The notes beneath the pieces are model-generated. The model saw only the letters and a list, made by a program, of their open reading frames with translations, was not told where the DNA came from and searched no databases. Of a stretch of DNA of 64,000 nucleotides, positions 53,775-63,165 are shown piece by piece. The stretch's first letter is position 1; the number at the start of each line of letters is the position of its first letter. A program made the translations under genes and the position numbers. Source of the stretch: Bacilli bacterium (GTDB taxonomy: Bacteria; Bacillota_I; Bacilli_A; RF39; UBA660); NCBI GenBank assembly GCA_017484125.1, contig JAFUTV010000012.1, positions 1-64,000 of the forward strand, in the 5' to 3' direction.

Positions 53775-54053
53775 ATGGCTAGCCAAACAAGTCAAATAAA
53801 TGTATTAATTGATACTAAGACAAAAAAAGAGGCAACTAGTGTATTAAATGAACTTGGTATGAGTATGTCTACTGCTATTAATATTTTTTTAAAACAAGTA
53901 ATTAAGAAGGATGGACTTCCATTTGAAATAATTAATGTAAAAAAAGAAGTTGAAAAGAGTAATGTTGAACCACTTAGAAGTAGTAGATATCAAAGATACA
54001 ATAATATAGATGAAATGATGATGTCTTTAGAAATAGATAAAGAATATAAATAA
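53775..54053 (+). CDS. RelB/DinJ-family antitoxin without a partner toxin
   Basis: A 92-residue protein with the ribbon-helix-helix pattern of RelB/DinJ: NVLIDTKTKKEATSVLNELG then MSMSTAINIFLKQVI and GLPFEI. Such antitoxins normally repress their operon and neutralise a RelE/YafQ toxin encoded directly downstream. Here a terminator follows at once and the next gene is a divergently oriented Xre regulator, so it is an orphan. ATG 53775 follows GGGAGG; TTG 53769 is in frame but unlikely. Confidence 0.88.
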   Translation: MASQTSQINVLIDTKTKKEATSVLNELGMSMSTAINIFLKQVIKKDGLPFEIINVKKEVEKSNVEPLRSSRYQRYNNIDEMMMSLEIDKEYK

Positions 54054-54086
54054 AAAACAAGGTTAATGAAGTGAACCCTGTTTTTT
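54052..54086. terminator. Bidirectional terminator between antitoxin and Xre regulator
   Basis: AAAAAACAAGGTT (54052-54064) pairs with AACCCTGTTTTTT (54074-54086) with one mismatch; runs of A and T at both ends let it work on both strands. Confidence 0.7.
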
Positions 54087-54426
54087 AATATTGTGTATTA
54101 TCTTTTTTTCTTATTGCTTCACTATACCATAAAACATCATCTTTTTCTTTGTCCTTAAGCATAATAAAATTATTTAGCATTTTATAAGTTTTAGGATTCA
54201 TCTCTTTTATATTAAATCCTGATAATGGAGAATCGTCTTCAATTCTTCCTAGTAAATAATCACATGATGTATTTAAATAATTAGCTATCTTAATTAAAGC
54301 ATCAGCACTTGGTAAAGCTTTGCCACTTTCATATGCGCTAATAGTTTCTTGTTTAACATTAATTTTATTTGCTAAATCCACTTGAGTAATATTTCTTTTG
54401 ATTCTAAGTTTTTTAATGTTATTCAT
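54085..54426 (-). CDS. Xre-family HTH regulator
   Basis: A 113-residue protein. Residues 1-62 form a Cro/C1-type HTH (KLRIKRNITQVDLANKINV, then ETISAYESGKALPS) with the common end NTSCDYLLGR. The short C-terminal part is helical and may dimerise. AAGGATGG lies before ATG 54426; in-frame ATG at 54438 lies within/before that site. It stands alone, convergent with the antitoxin gene and divergent from tex. Targets unknown. Confidence 0.88.
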   Translation of the reverse strand: MNNIKKLRIKRNITQVDLANKINVKQETISAYESGKALPSADALIKIANYLNTSCDYLLGRIEDDSPLSGFNIKEMNPKTYKMLNNFIMLKDKEKDDVLWYSEAIRKKDNTQY

Positions 54427-54570
54427 TATTAACACCATCCTTTACTATTCGTATTTATATTATAATATAAATTATACTAATTGTAAATAATAAATTATAT
54501 TTATAAATATATTTATTATCTTTTTTTAATTGGAAAATTTTGGTATAATATTATTATTAGGTGAGTAGTA

Positions 54571-56688
54571 ATGAATGATGTAATTATAAATAAATTAAGT
54601 GAAGAATTAAGTTTAAAAGATAGTCAAATAAAGTCTGTTTTGGAATTACTTGCAAATGATGCAACTATACCATTTATCGCAAGATATAGAAAAGAAGCAA
54701 CTGGTAATTTAAATGAAGATCAAATAAGAAGTATTTCTGATGAATATAATTATCAATTAAATTTATTAAAAAGAAAAGAAGATGTTATTAGATTAATTGA
54801 TGAGAAGGGTTTACTAACTGATGATTTAAAAACACAAGTTATGGCATGTAACAAATTAACTGAAATCGAAGATATTTATCGTCCATTTAAGGAAAAGAAA
54901 AAAACTAAAGCAACAGAAGCAATTAAACTTGGTCTTGAACCACTTGCTAAAAAAATAATGTCTTTTCCAACAAGTGGAACTATAGAACAATTAGCATCAG
55001 GATATAATATGGAAGTTGATAAAGCCTTAGAAAATGCTGGATATATTATTGCTGAATGGATATCTGATAGTGCTTTTTATAGAAAATATATTAGAAATAA
55101 TATTTATAATAATGGTAATATCGTTTCTAAAGAAAAAGATAAATCATTAGATGAAAATAAAACATTTACTATGTATTATGAATTTAGTGAACCAATAAAA
55201 TATGCTAAGCATTTTCATATTTTAGCAATTAATAGAGGAGAAGATAAAAAAATATTAAAGGTTGAATTAGATTATGATACTAATAATATAGAAGAATATC
55301 TTGAAAGTAAAATAATTAAAAATAAAGATTCTTTTGTATACTCATATGTTATTACTTATATAAAAGATGCTTTAAAAAGATTAATACTTCCATCTATTGA
55401 AAGAGAAATAAGAAGTGAATTAACGGAAAAATCAGATAAAAAAGCGATAGAAACATTTGGCCATAATTTAGAAGGACTTCTTTTAACAAGACCTATAAAA
55501 AATTCAGTTGTTTTAGGTTTTGATCCTGCTTTTAGAACTGGTTGTAAATTAGCAGTTTTAGATGAAACGGGAAATGTATTAGATATTAAAGTAATATATC
55601 CAACAGCACCACATAATGACTTAGTGGGATCTGCTAAAGTAGTGAGAGAGTTAATTGATAAATATCATATTAATTTAATATCAATAGGTAATGGAACGGC
55701 ATCACGTGAATCTGAAAAGTTTATAGCTGAAACCATTAAAGGAATGGATTGTAAGTACACTATAACATCTGAAGCTGGTGCATCAGTTTATTCAGCATCT
55801 GAACTTGCCAAAAGTGAATTTCCAGATTTAACTGTCGAAAAAAGAAGTGCAATTTCTATTGGAAGACGTGTTCAAGATCCCCTTTCAGAACTTGTTAAGA
55901 TAGATCCTAAATCAATTGGAGTTGGGGAATATCAACATGATGTTAATCAAAAACTACTATCCGAAAACTTAGATTTTACTGTTTCAAAAATTGTTAATGA
56001 AGTTGGAGTTAATGTTAATACTGCTTCTCCTTCCATATTAAGGTATGTTTCTGGTTTAACTAAGCCATCGATAAATGCACTTTTATCTAATAAACCATTT
56101 AAAACTAGGGAAGATATTAAGAAAACTAAAGGAATTTCAGATAAAGTTTATGAACAAGCTGTTGGATTTTTAAGAATACCTAAAGGAGATAATTTATTAG
56201 ATAATACAGGAATACATCCTGAAAGTTATGAATTAACAAATAAAATATTGAATTATTTAAATTTAGATGTGCAAAATATAAATAGTAAAGAATTTAAAGA
56301 TACATTATCTAATGCTAATGTAAATGATATAGTTAACAAATTTAATACAGATATATATACTGTTGAAGATATAATAAAAGAATTAAAAACTCCAGGACTG
56401 GATCCAAGAGATGAATTAGATGCACCAATACTTAGAAGTGATGTATTAACAATTGATGATTTATCAATAGGTATGGAATTAGAAGGCGTAGTAAGAAATG
56501 TAACTACATTTGGAGCTTTTGTAGATATTGGTCTTCATGATGATGGCTTAGTGCATATTTCCAAGGTATCTAAATCATTTGTGAAAGATATAAATGATTA
56601 TTTGCATGTTGGAGATATAATTAAATGCTATGTAGATAGTGTAGATAAGGAAAGAGAAAAAGTTCAATTAACTTTAATAAAAGAATAG
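54571..56688 (+). CDS. tex: Tex-family transcription accessory protein
   Basis: A 705-residue RNA-binding protein of the Tex/YhgF family linked to transcription. It has the Tex N-terminal HTH region (1-190), the YqgF/RNaseH-like domain (about 310-440, GFDPAFRTGCK, IGNGTASRESEKF), two HhH segments (about 480-545) and a C-terminal S1 domain (about 630-703, GMELEGVVRNVTTFGAFVDI). Complete length. AGGTGAG precedes the start. It is followed by the LtaS-like gene after 12 bp and then by the second asnB, an apparent operon. Confidence 0.96.
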   Translation: MNDVIINKLSEELSLKDSQIKSVLELLANDATIPFIARYRKEATGNLNEDQIRSISDEYNYQLNLLKRKEDVIRLIDEKGLLTDDLKTQVMACNKLTEIEDIYRPFKEKKKTKATEAIKLGLEPLAKKIMSFPTSGTIEQLASGYNMEVDKALENAGYIIAEWISDSAFYRKYIRNNIYNNGNIVSKEKDKSLDENKTFTMYYEFSEPIKYAKHFHILAINRGEDKKILKVELDYDTNNIEEYLESKIIKNKDSFVYSYVITYIKDALKRLILPSIEREIRSELTEKSDKKAIETFGHNLEGLLLTRPIKNSVVLGFDPAFRTGCKLAVLDETGNVLDIKVIYPTAPHNDLVGSAKVVRELIDKYHINLISIGNGTASRESEKFIAETIKGMDCKYTITSEAGASVYSASELAKSEFPDLTVEKRSAISIGRRVQDPLSELVKIDPKSIGVGEYQHDVNQKLLSENLDFTVSKIVNEVGVNVNTASPSILRYVSGLTKPSINALLSNKPFKTREDIKKTKGISDKVYEQAVGFLRIPKGDNLLDNTGIHPESYELTNKILNYLNLDVQNINSKEFKDTLSNANVNDIVNKFNTDIYTVEDIIKELKTPGLDPRDELDAPILRSDVLTIDDLSIGMELEGVVRNVTTFGAFVDIGLHDDGLVHISKVSKSFVKDINDYLHVGDIIKCYVDSVDKEREKVQLTLIKE

Positions 56689-56700
56689 GAAGTATGATTT

Positions 56701-58629
56701 ATGAAAAAGAAGAATAAAGCAAGATTAGCTATGGTATTTTTTCTAACAATTTTGTATATGGAATTAGTATTTCAAATATTTACAGTAGGATTAGTTAATT
56801 TATTTAGTGCTAAAACTATTTATGTTTCGTTATTTGCAATCATTACAAGTGTTACTTTATCTTTTATATGTAAAATTTTTAAAAATGATAAGGTAAGTAG
56901 AAGAATTGCCTTAGGAATAATATTATTTTTAGGAATATATTATTTTGGAGTATTATTATTTAAAGAATTATTTAATACATACTTTAGTATCCATTTAATT
57001 GGCGTATCAGATCAAGCAATAGCATTTGTTGGTGATTTAGTACGTGAAGTATTAAAAAGAATACCTTTATTATTATTGTTTATGCTACCCTATCTATTTG
57101 TGCTTAGATATAGAAAAAAAATATCTTATATCTTAACAAAAGAAAATGTATTATCAGATGTAATATATTTGGTATTAAGTTTAGTATTATTTATATTTTT
57201 AGTTAATGTTAATTCAGTTTCCAAAAATTTATTTTATGAAGTAGATAATAATGCTGCAAATGTTGAAAAATTAGGTATTAATGTTGCAACATATTTGGAT
57301 GTAAAAAGAATATTTAGTCCAATTGAAGAGGCTATTATTTTAGATATTCCAAAAGAACAACCAGCACAAGAATCTACAGAATATGGATATAATAACATGA
57401 ATATTGATTTTAATAGTTTAGCAAATTCTACATCGAATAAGACATTAAAAAGTATGCATGAATATTTTGGCAATCAAAGTGGTACACTAAAAAATGAGTA
57501 TACAGGTTTATATAAAGATAAGAACTTAATTGTTGTAATGGCAGAAAGTCTAAATACAATTGCAATTAGTGAAAAATACACACCAACTTTATATAAGTTA
57601 TCACATGAAGGTATGGAATTTACTAACTTTTATACTCCAATAAATCTAAGTACTTTAGGTGGAGAGTTTCAAAATTTAACAGGATTATTTGCAAATCTTT
57701 CTGTTTTATCAAATCAATATCGTAAAGGAAACAATTATTATCCATTTGGACTAGGAAATGTTTATAAAAAACTAGATTATTCTATTCAAGCATATCATCC
57801 AAATAGTGGATATTTTCAAGATAGAAATAGGTATTTGAAAAATATGGGATTTGATAAATTTGTCTTTAATGGTAATGGTTTAGAAAAACTAATGAATTGT
57901 AATTTATGGCCTCAATCCGATTATGATATGGTTAATGTTACAATAGATGATTTTATTAATGATGATAAATTTATGACTTATTATGTATCTGTTTCTGGAC
58001 ATATGCCTTGGTCTTATTCTGGCAATAGTATGTCTGTTAGAAATAAAGAAAAAGTAGCAGATAGTAATTATTCAACTGAAGCTGCTGCATATATTGCTGC
58101 TAATATTGAACTTGATAAAGCAATAGAACTTATTATGCAAAAATTAAGTGATGCTAATAAACTAGACGATACAGTAATTGCAATAGTTCCTGATCACTAT
58201 CCGTATTCTATGAATATTAATACTATCAATGAATTGTCAGATTATGAAAGAGATAGTAAATTTGAAGTAAATCATTCTACTTTAATTCTTTATAATAGTA
58301 CTCAAGAACATAAAGTAATAGATAAATATATTTCTCAACTAGATGTTTTACCTACAATCTATAATCTATTTGATATTGAATATGATTCTAGATTAATTAT
58401 GGGAAAAGATATTTTTTCTACTAGTGAGGGAATAGTTTACTTTAATGATAGAAGTTGGATTACAGCTAAGGGAAGATATGATGCTACTAGAAATAAATTT
58501 ACTTCTAGTTCTAATGAAGAAGTAAGTAATGAATATATTGAAAATATTAAAAAGATAGTTGCATCTAGAATTAATATGAGTAAGTTGATTATGGAACAAG
58601 ATTATTATAAAATAGTGTTAGGTGATTAA
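56701..58629 (+). CDS. LtaS-like sulfatase-fold membrane protein
   Basis: A 642-residue protein with five N-terminal membrane helices (about 10-172) and a large extracytoplasmic alkaline-phosphatase-like domain. Metal/catalytic residues match lipoteichoic-acid synthases: Glu282 (MAESLN), the nucleophile Thr318 (INLSTLGGEF), and Asp498-His499 (VPDHYPYS), with His434 in SGHMPW. It should transfer phosphoglycerol, or a related group, from phosphatidylglycerol to a surface polymer. It is the only such gene in the window. It starts 12 bp after tex and ends 3 bp before the second asnB. Confidence 0.9.
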   Translation: MKKKNKARLAMVFFLTILYMELVFQIFTVGLVNLFSAKTIYVSLFAIITSVTLSFICKIFKNDKVSRRIALGIILFLGIYYFGVLLFKELFNTYFSIHLIGVSDQAIAFVGDLVREVLKRIPLLLLFMLPYLFVLRYRKKISYILTKENVLSDVIYLVLSLVLFIFLVNVNSVSKNLFYEVDNNAANVEKLGINVATYLDVKRIFSPIEEAIILDIPKEQPAQESTEYGYNNMNIDFNSLANSTSNKTLKSMHEYFGNQSGTLKNEYTGLYKDKNLIVVMAESLNTIAISEKYTPTLYKLSHEGMEFTNFYTPINLSTLGGEFQNLTGLFANLSVLSNQYRKGNNYYPFGLGNVYKKLDYSIQAYHPNSGYFQDRNRYLKNMGFDKFVFNGNGLEKLMNCNLWPQSDYDMVNVTIDDFINDDKFMTYYVSVSGHMPWSYSGNSMSVRNKEKVADSNYSTEAAAYIAANIELDKAIELIMQKLSDANKLDDTVIAIVPDHYPYSMNINTINELSDYERDSKFEVNHSTLILYNSTQEHKVIDKYISQLDVLPTIYNLFDIEYDSRLIMGKDIFSTSEGIVYFNDRSWITAKGRYDATRNKFTSSSNEEVSNEYIENIKKIVASRINMSKLIMEQDYYKIVLGD

Positions 58630-58632
58630 AAA

Positions 58633-60453
58633 ATGTGTGGAATAGCAGGATTTGTTAATAAAAAAGATAATAAAGATGAAATAATAAAAAGTATGGCTGA
58701 TAAAATAGCTCATCGTGGACCTGATGGACAGGGATATTATATAGATGAAAATATTGCTTTAGCACATCGAAGACTTGCTATAATTGATTTAAATACAGGT
58801 GCACAACCAATGTATAGCAAAGACAAAAATATAGTTATAGTATTTAATGGTGAAATTTATAATTATTTAGATTTAAGAAAAGAATTAAAAGATAAGGGTT
58901 ATAAATTTCAAAATAAATCAGATACTGAGGTTATTATTTATGGATATATTGAATGGAAAGAAAAGGTTGTTGAACATTTAAGGGGTATGTTTGCTTTTGC
59001 TATTTATGATATTAAAAATAAAGAATTATTTTTAGCAAGAGATAAATGGGGAATAAAACCACTTTATTATGCAATGTTTAATGATACATTTATGTTTGCT
59101 TCAGAAATAAAATCTTTGCTTGTTCACCCAGATTTTGATAAAAAATTAAATGAAAATATCTTATCAGCATATCTTTGCTTTAATTCTACACCAACTACTG
59201 AAACATTTTTCAAAGGTGTATATAGATTAGAACCTGGAACTACTTTAAAATTTAAGAATGGTAAATATAAAATTAATAAATATTTTCAAGTAGATTTTGA
59301 ACCAAAAAATCAAAAGATGGATGATATTGTTGAAAACATAAAAAAAGCAATGGAAAATTCTGTTACATACCATCAAATAAGTGATGTTGAAGTAGGCTCA
59401 TTTTTATCATCTGGTATTGATTCATCTTATTTAGTATCACTATCTAGACCAGATAAAACATATACAGTTGGATATGATAATCCTAAATATGATGAAATAA
59501 AATATGCTAAGGATTTAACTGATAAACTGAATATATCTAATACTTCTAAGAAGATAACAAAAAAAGAGTATATGGATAATTTTGAAAAAATAATGTACTA
59601 TATGGATGAACCACTTGCTGATCCATCCGCAATTGCATTATATTTTGTTGCAGAAATTGCATCAAAGGATGTTAAAGTTGTATTTTCTGGTGAAGGTGCT
59701 GATGAATTTTTTGGAGGATATGGTACATACTTAGAAGATATTACTCAAAGTTGGTATATGAAAATACCTTATCCAATTAGACATGTTGGTGCAATGATAG
59801 CTAAATTACTACCGGATGTAAGGGGATTAAATTTTATTTATCGACGTGGACAACATTTAAAAGATTATAATATTGGGCTTGGCAGAGTATTTAGAGATGA
59901 AGAGGCTAATAAGATTGTCAGATTAAAAAATCAAATACATACAAAAGAAATAGTTGCTTCATTATATGATGATTATAAAGATAAAGATGATACTTCTAAA
60001 AGACAAGTAATAGATTATTACTATTGGTTAGTAAAAGATTTCTTACATGCAGTAGATAGAAATACTATGATGTTTTCCCTAGAGGCACGTACTCCATTTT
60101 TAGATGATGAAGTTTATAAAATTGCCAGAACTTTACCAGTAAGTGCCAAAATAAACAACGAAACTACTAAACCAGCTTTAAGACAGGCTGCAAAAAGTGT
60201 TATTCCAAATGAATCTTATAAAAAGAAAAAGTTAGGATTTCCAGTTCCTTTAAGAGAATGGATTAAGGAAGATGATTTATATAATCAAATTAAAGTTAAA
60301 TTTGAAAGTAAAGAAGCCAATTATTTCTTTAAACAAAAGAAAATACTAAAGTTATTAGAACAACACAAGGCAGGAAAAAAAGATTGTTATAAAAAAGTTT
60401 GGACTATATATACTTTCTTGGTATGGTATGATATATATTTTAAAGAAGCCTAG
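58633..60453 (+). CDS. asnB: Asparagine synthetase (glutamine-hydrolysing), long form
   Basis: A 606-residue enzyme of the Bacillus AsnB/AsnO type. The protein begins MCGIAGFVNK with the Cys2 glutaminase nucleophile and RGPDGQG. The synthetase loop reads SSGIDSS (about 257-263), as is common in this branch. AEFFGG-like EGADEFFGGY is present. It is longer than the T-box-controlled copy and differs in sequence, so it is not a recent duplicate. It has no leader of its own; it is the third gene of the tex-LtaS-like-asnB unit, with AGGTGA upstream. Some members of this branch amidate cell-wall or peptide substrates, but free Asn synthesis is equally possible. Confidence 0.92.
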   Translation: MCGIAGFVNKKDNKDEIIKSMADKIAHRGPDGQGYYIDENIALAHRRLAIIDLNTGAQPMYSKDKNIVIVFNGEIYNYLDLRKELKDKGYKFQNKSDTEVIIYGYIEWKEKVVEHLRGMFAFAIYDIKNKELFLARDKWGIKPLYYAMFNDTFMFASEIKSLLVHPDFDKKLNENILSAYLCFNSTPTTETFFKGVYRLEPGTTLKFKNGKYKINKYFQVDFEPKNQKMDDIVENIKKAMENSVTYHQISDVEVGSFLSSGIDSSYLVSLSRPDKTYTVGYDNPKYDEIKYAKDLTDKLNISNTSKKITKKEYMDNFEKIMYYMDEPLADPSAIALYFVAEIASKDVKVVFSGEGADEFFGGYGTYLEDITQSWYMKIPYPIRHVGAMIAKLLPDVRGLNFIYRRGQHLKDYNIGLGRVFRDEEANKIVRLKNQIHTKEIVASLYDDYKDKDDTSKRQVIDYYYWLVKDFLHAVDRNTMMFSLEARTPFLDDEVYKIARTLPVSAKINNETTKPALRQAAKSVIPNESYKKKKLGFPVPLREWIKEDDLYNQIKVKFESKEANYFFKQKKILKLLEQHKAGKKDCYKKVWTIYTFLVWYDIYFKEA

Positions 60454-60467
60454 TAAAAAATACTAGG
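60449..60467 (+). terminator. Terminator of the second asnB
   Basis: CCTAGTA (60449-60455) pairs with TACTAGG (60461-60467), followed by a short T-run. Confidence 0.7.
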
Positions 60468-60520
60468 TTTTAAAATGAATTGTTTTATGTTAAAATAATT
60501 TAGAAAAAGGAGCAATTCTT

Positions 60521-62257
60521 ATGAAAGATTTTATTATAATTCAAGAAAATAATATTAAAGAAGCAATCAAATCTTTAGGTTACGACGTTGATATTGTTAA
60601 ACTAAATGTTTCCTCCGTGCCTTCACTTGGAGATTATCAATACAATGGATCAATGGCTTTAGCTAAAGAATTACATCAAAATCCAAGGGATATAGCTAAT
60701 AATATTGTTGAAAAACTAGATAAGCGAGATATAGAAAAAATAACTATAGATGGACCAGGATTTATAAATATAACTTTTAAAAATGAAGCATTAATAAATT
60801 ATTTTAATGATTATGAACTAAAAGAATATGAAAACAATAATATTAATGTAGTCATGGACTATGGTAGTCCAAATGTAGCCAAGGCTTTACATGTTGGACA
60901 TTTAAGAAGTGCAAATATTGGTGAAGCACTAAAAAGATTAGCTAAGTTTTTGGGATATAATGTTATTGCTGATAATTATATAGGCGACTGGGGAAGACCT
61001 ATGGGATTAATCATATTGGAATTAAAGAAAAAACATCCAGACTGGAAATATTTTGATGAAAACTATGATGGAGATTATCCTGTTGAAGAAACAGTTACTA
61101 ATGAAGAATTAGAATATTTATATCCTATTGCTTCAAATAAGGCCAAAGAAGATGAATTATATTTGGAGGAAGCAAGAATAATAACCAATAAACTTCAACA
61201 TAAAGAAAAAGGATATTATGACTTATGGCAACGTATTGTTGAGGTATCAATCAATAATATTAAAAGATTATATTCTAAATTAAATGTTGAATACGATACT
61301 TGGAATGGAGAAGCATATTCGGATAAATTTGTTAACGATGTTATTGAGTACTTTAAAAACAGTGGACTAACCAAAATAAGTGATGGAGCTACTATTGTTG
61401 ATGTTGCAAAAAGTGATGATAAATTAGAAATACCACCAGTTTTATTAATTAAATCTAGTGGTGCTGTATCATATGAAACAACAGATTTAGCTACAATTTG
61501 GGATAGAACTAGAAATATGAAAACTGATGAAATATGGTATGTAGTTGATAATAGACAAGCACTTCATTTTGAACAAGTTTTTCGTGCTTCATATAAATCT
61601 AAAATGGTAAGTGATAATTTAAAATTAGATTTTTTAGGTTTTGGTACAATGAATGGTAAAGATGGTAAACCATTTAAAACAAGAGATGGTGGTGTTATGC
61701 CACTTGAAACACTAATGAATTTAGTGAAAGAAGAGACTATTAAAAAAATTAATACAAACTTTAGTGATCAAGAAAGAGAAAATATCGCAGACATTTTATC
61801 AGTTGCTGCTTTAAAATATGCTGATTTACTTCCAGTAAGACAGACTGATTATATATTTGATATTGAAAAGTTTTGTGATTTAAATGGTAAGACTGGTATT
61901 TATTTATTATATTCTATAGTAAGAGCAAATTCTTTAATAAAAAAAGTTAAAGAAAATAATATAGATTTTAATAATTTATCTAAAATTAAAGGAAGTCAAG
62001 ATAGGGATGTATTAATTAAATTATTACAAGTAGATAGTGTATTAAAAAAATCGATGGAAGAAAAATCATTAAGTTTTATAACTGATTATTTATATCAATT
62101 ATCTAAAACTTATAATAGCTTTTATGATGCAAATAAAATATTAATAGAAAATGATGAGATTTTAAGAGAATCATGGATTGTTTTAACTACAAAGTATATT
62201 GATGTTGCAACTAAATTAACTAATATTCTTGCCATTGAAATACCGGATAAAATGTAA
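60521..62257 (+). CDS. argS: Arginyl-tRNA synthetase
   Basis: A 578-residue class I synthetase that charges tRNA-Arg. The N-terminal additional domain (Arg_S N, 1-110) recognises the tRNA D-loop; VNITFKN is in its right place. HIGH-type motif is HVGH in NVAKALHVGHLRS, and the KMSKS position carries GKPFKTRDGG, common in ArgS. The anticodon-binding (DALR) domain covers about 460-578. It has AAAAGGAG upstream. No T-box precedes it. The next orphan gene starts 29 bp after its stop. Confidence 0.96.
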   Translation: MKDFIIIQENNIKEAIKSLGYDVDIVKLNVSSVPSLGDYQYNGSMALAKELHQNPRDIANNIVEKLDKRDIEKITIDGPGFINITFKNEALINYFNDYELKEYENNNINVVMDYGSPNVAKALHVGHLRSANIGEALKRLAKFLGYNVIADNYIGDWGRPMGLIILELKKKHPDWKYFDENYDGDYPVEETVTNEELEYLYPIASNKAKEDELYLEEARIITNKLQHKEKGYYDLWQRIVEVSINNIKRLYSKLNVEYDTWNGEAYSDKFVNDVIEYFKNSGLTKISDGATIVDVAKSDDKLEIPPVLLIKSSGAVSYETTDLATIWDRTRNMKTDEIWYVVDNRQALHFEQVFRASYKSKMVSDNLKLDFLGFGTMNGKDGKPFKTRDGGVMPLETLMNLVKEETIKKINTNFSDQERENIADILSVAALKYADLLPVRQTDYIFDIEKFCDLNGKTGIYLLYSIVRANSLIKKVKENNIDFNNLSKIKGSQDRDVLIKLLQVDSVLKKSMEEKSLSFITDYLYQLSKTYNSFYDANKILIENDEILRESWIVLTTKYIDVATKLTNILAIEIPDKM

Positions 62258-62286
62258 TATAATATCCTTATTTGGAGGTTTTGATA

Positions 62287-62787
62287 ATGAATAATTATAT
62301 TTCTAAACATGATGATGTTAAATATTTATGTCAAAGAATAAAAGGATTATTAAAAGATAAAGTTGTTTTGGGTACATATGGACAATCTAAAGAAATCTTA
62401 GCGGGAGTATATAGAAAAGATCCAGATGTGACAGCATTATATGATGGAATAGCCTTTTATATTGAATATAATAGTAATTATTATTTAAGGTTGCATACTG
62501 AAGGTAATAATGAAATGGAAATGCTTAAAGCACTTCAAGATATTGGCTTTGTTTTATCAATTATTGTTGATGATTCGAAATTAATAGGTGAGCCATCTGC
62601 ATATTATAAAACAAATGTTGATCAAGAAAAAAGATTATATTTAGAATGGTGTTTTCAAAATAAAGAAGAATGGTTAAATAATTTAGTAAATTCAAACGAA
62701 ATAACTAAAGAAAATCTTGTAATATTTGATAATAATGAAAATAATATAACAAGAAGATTAATTAAAGATAATAGGATAAATATGTAA
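62287..62787 (+). CDS. Unrecognised 166-residue protein downstream of argS
   Basis: A soluble mixed alpha/beta protein without signal peptide. The middle reads DGIAFYIEYNSNYYLRLHTEG, a beta sheet pattern, and the rest is charged and helical. I recognise no family. ATG 62287 follows GGAGG. It lies 29 bp after argS with no terminator between, so it is probably co-transcribed with argS. The promoter of the second T-box begins right after it. Confidence 0.65.
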   Translation: MNNYISKHDDVKYLCQRIKGLLKDKVVLGTYGQSKEILAGVYRKDPDVTALYDGIAFYIEYNSNYYLRLHTEGNNEMEMLKALQDIGFVLSIIVDDSKLIGEPSAYYKTNVDQEKRLYLEWCFQNKEEWLNNLVNSNEITKENLVIFDNNENNITRRLIKDNRINM

Positions 62788-62804
62788 AGTAGATTTACGT
62801 AAAT

Positions 62805-62833
62805 TTGACAAATATTTTAAAATATGTTATACT
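62805..62833 (+). promoter_or_regulatory. Sigma-A promoter of the second T-box transcript
   Basis: TTGACA (62805-62810), exactly 17 bp, TATACT (62828-62833): nearly consensus, stronger than the first T-box promoter. Confidence 0.85.
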
Positions 62834-62839
62834 TGTATT

Positions 62840-63137
62840 GCGTTGATGGAGAAAAGTACCCAAGAAGATTTATTTCAGTGAGTTAGGTATAGTGTGAACT
62901 AACAATAAATGCTTGGCGAAAGAACACTCTGGAGCAAACTACCGAAAAGTTATCTTAGTAGGCTAGTTCGGAAGGCAATCCGTTATCAATTTGCTAGGTT
63001 TGATAGAACCGATTAAAGAGATTACTGAAAATATTAAATTATTCATATAACATGTGAATAATTTGTAAGTAATAAATTAAGGTGGCACCACGGATACCCG
63101 TATTCGTCCTTATTGTGGGATGATACGGGTATTTTTA
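62840..63137 (+). ncRNA. T-box leader (Asn specifier) before an unassigned gene
   Basis: A complete T-box. GTGAGTTAGGTATAGTGTG and its hairpin, then GAAAGAACACTCTGGAG; AAC, aligned with the first T-box, reads asparagine. The region CAATCCGTTATC is the standard stem III stretch. The T-box TGGCACCACGG is at 63083-63093, and the terminator ATACCCGTAT (63094-63103) pairs with ATACGGGTAT (63123-63132) before a T-run. TGGC pairs with discriminator G73, exactly that of bacterial tRNA-Asn. It fills most of the 378-bp gap, and it controls the gene at 63166. Confidence 0.93.
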
Positions 63138-63165
63138 TATTAAAACATAAAAAGGAGGAATTAAA

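Noticed and set aside
62840-63137. tRNA-like gene in the leader because of CCA/ACC motifs
   Set aside because: The conserved elements and order are those of a T-box leader, not a cloverleaf.
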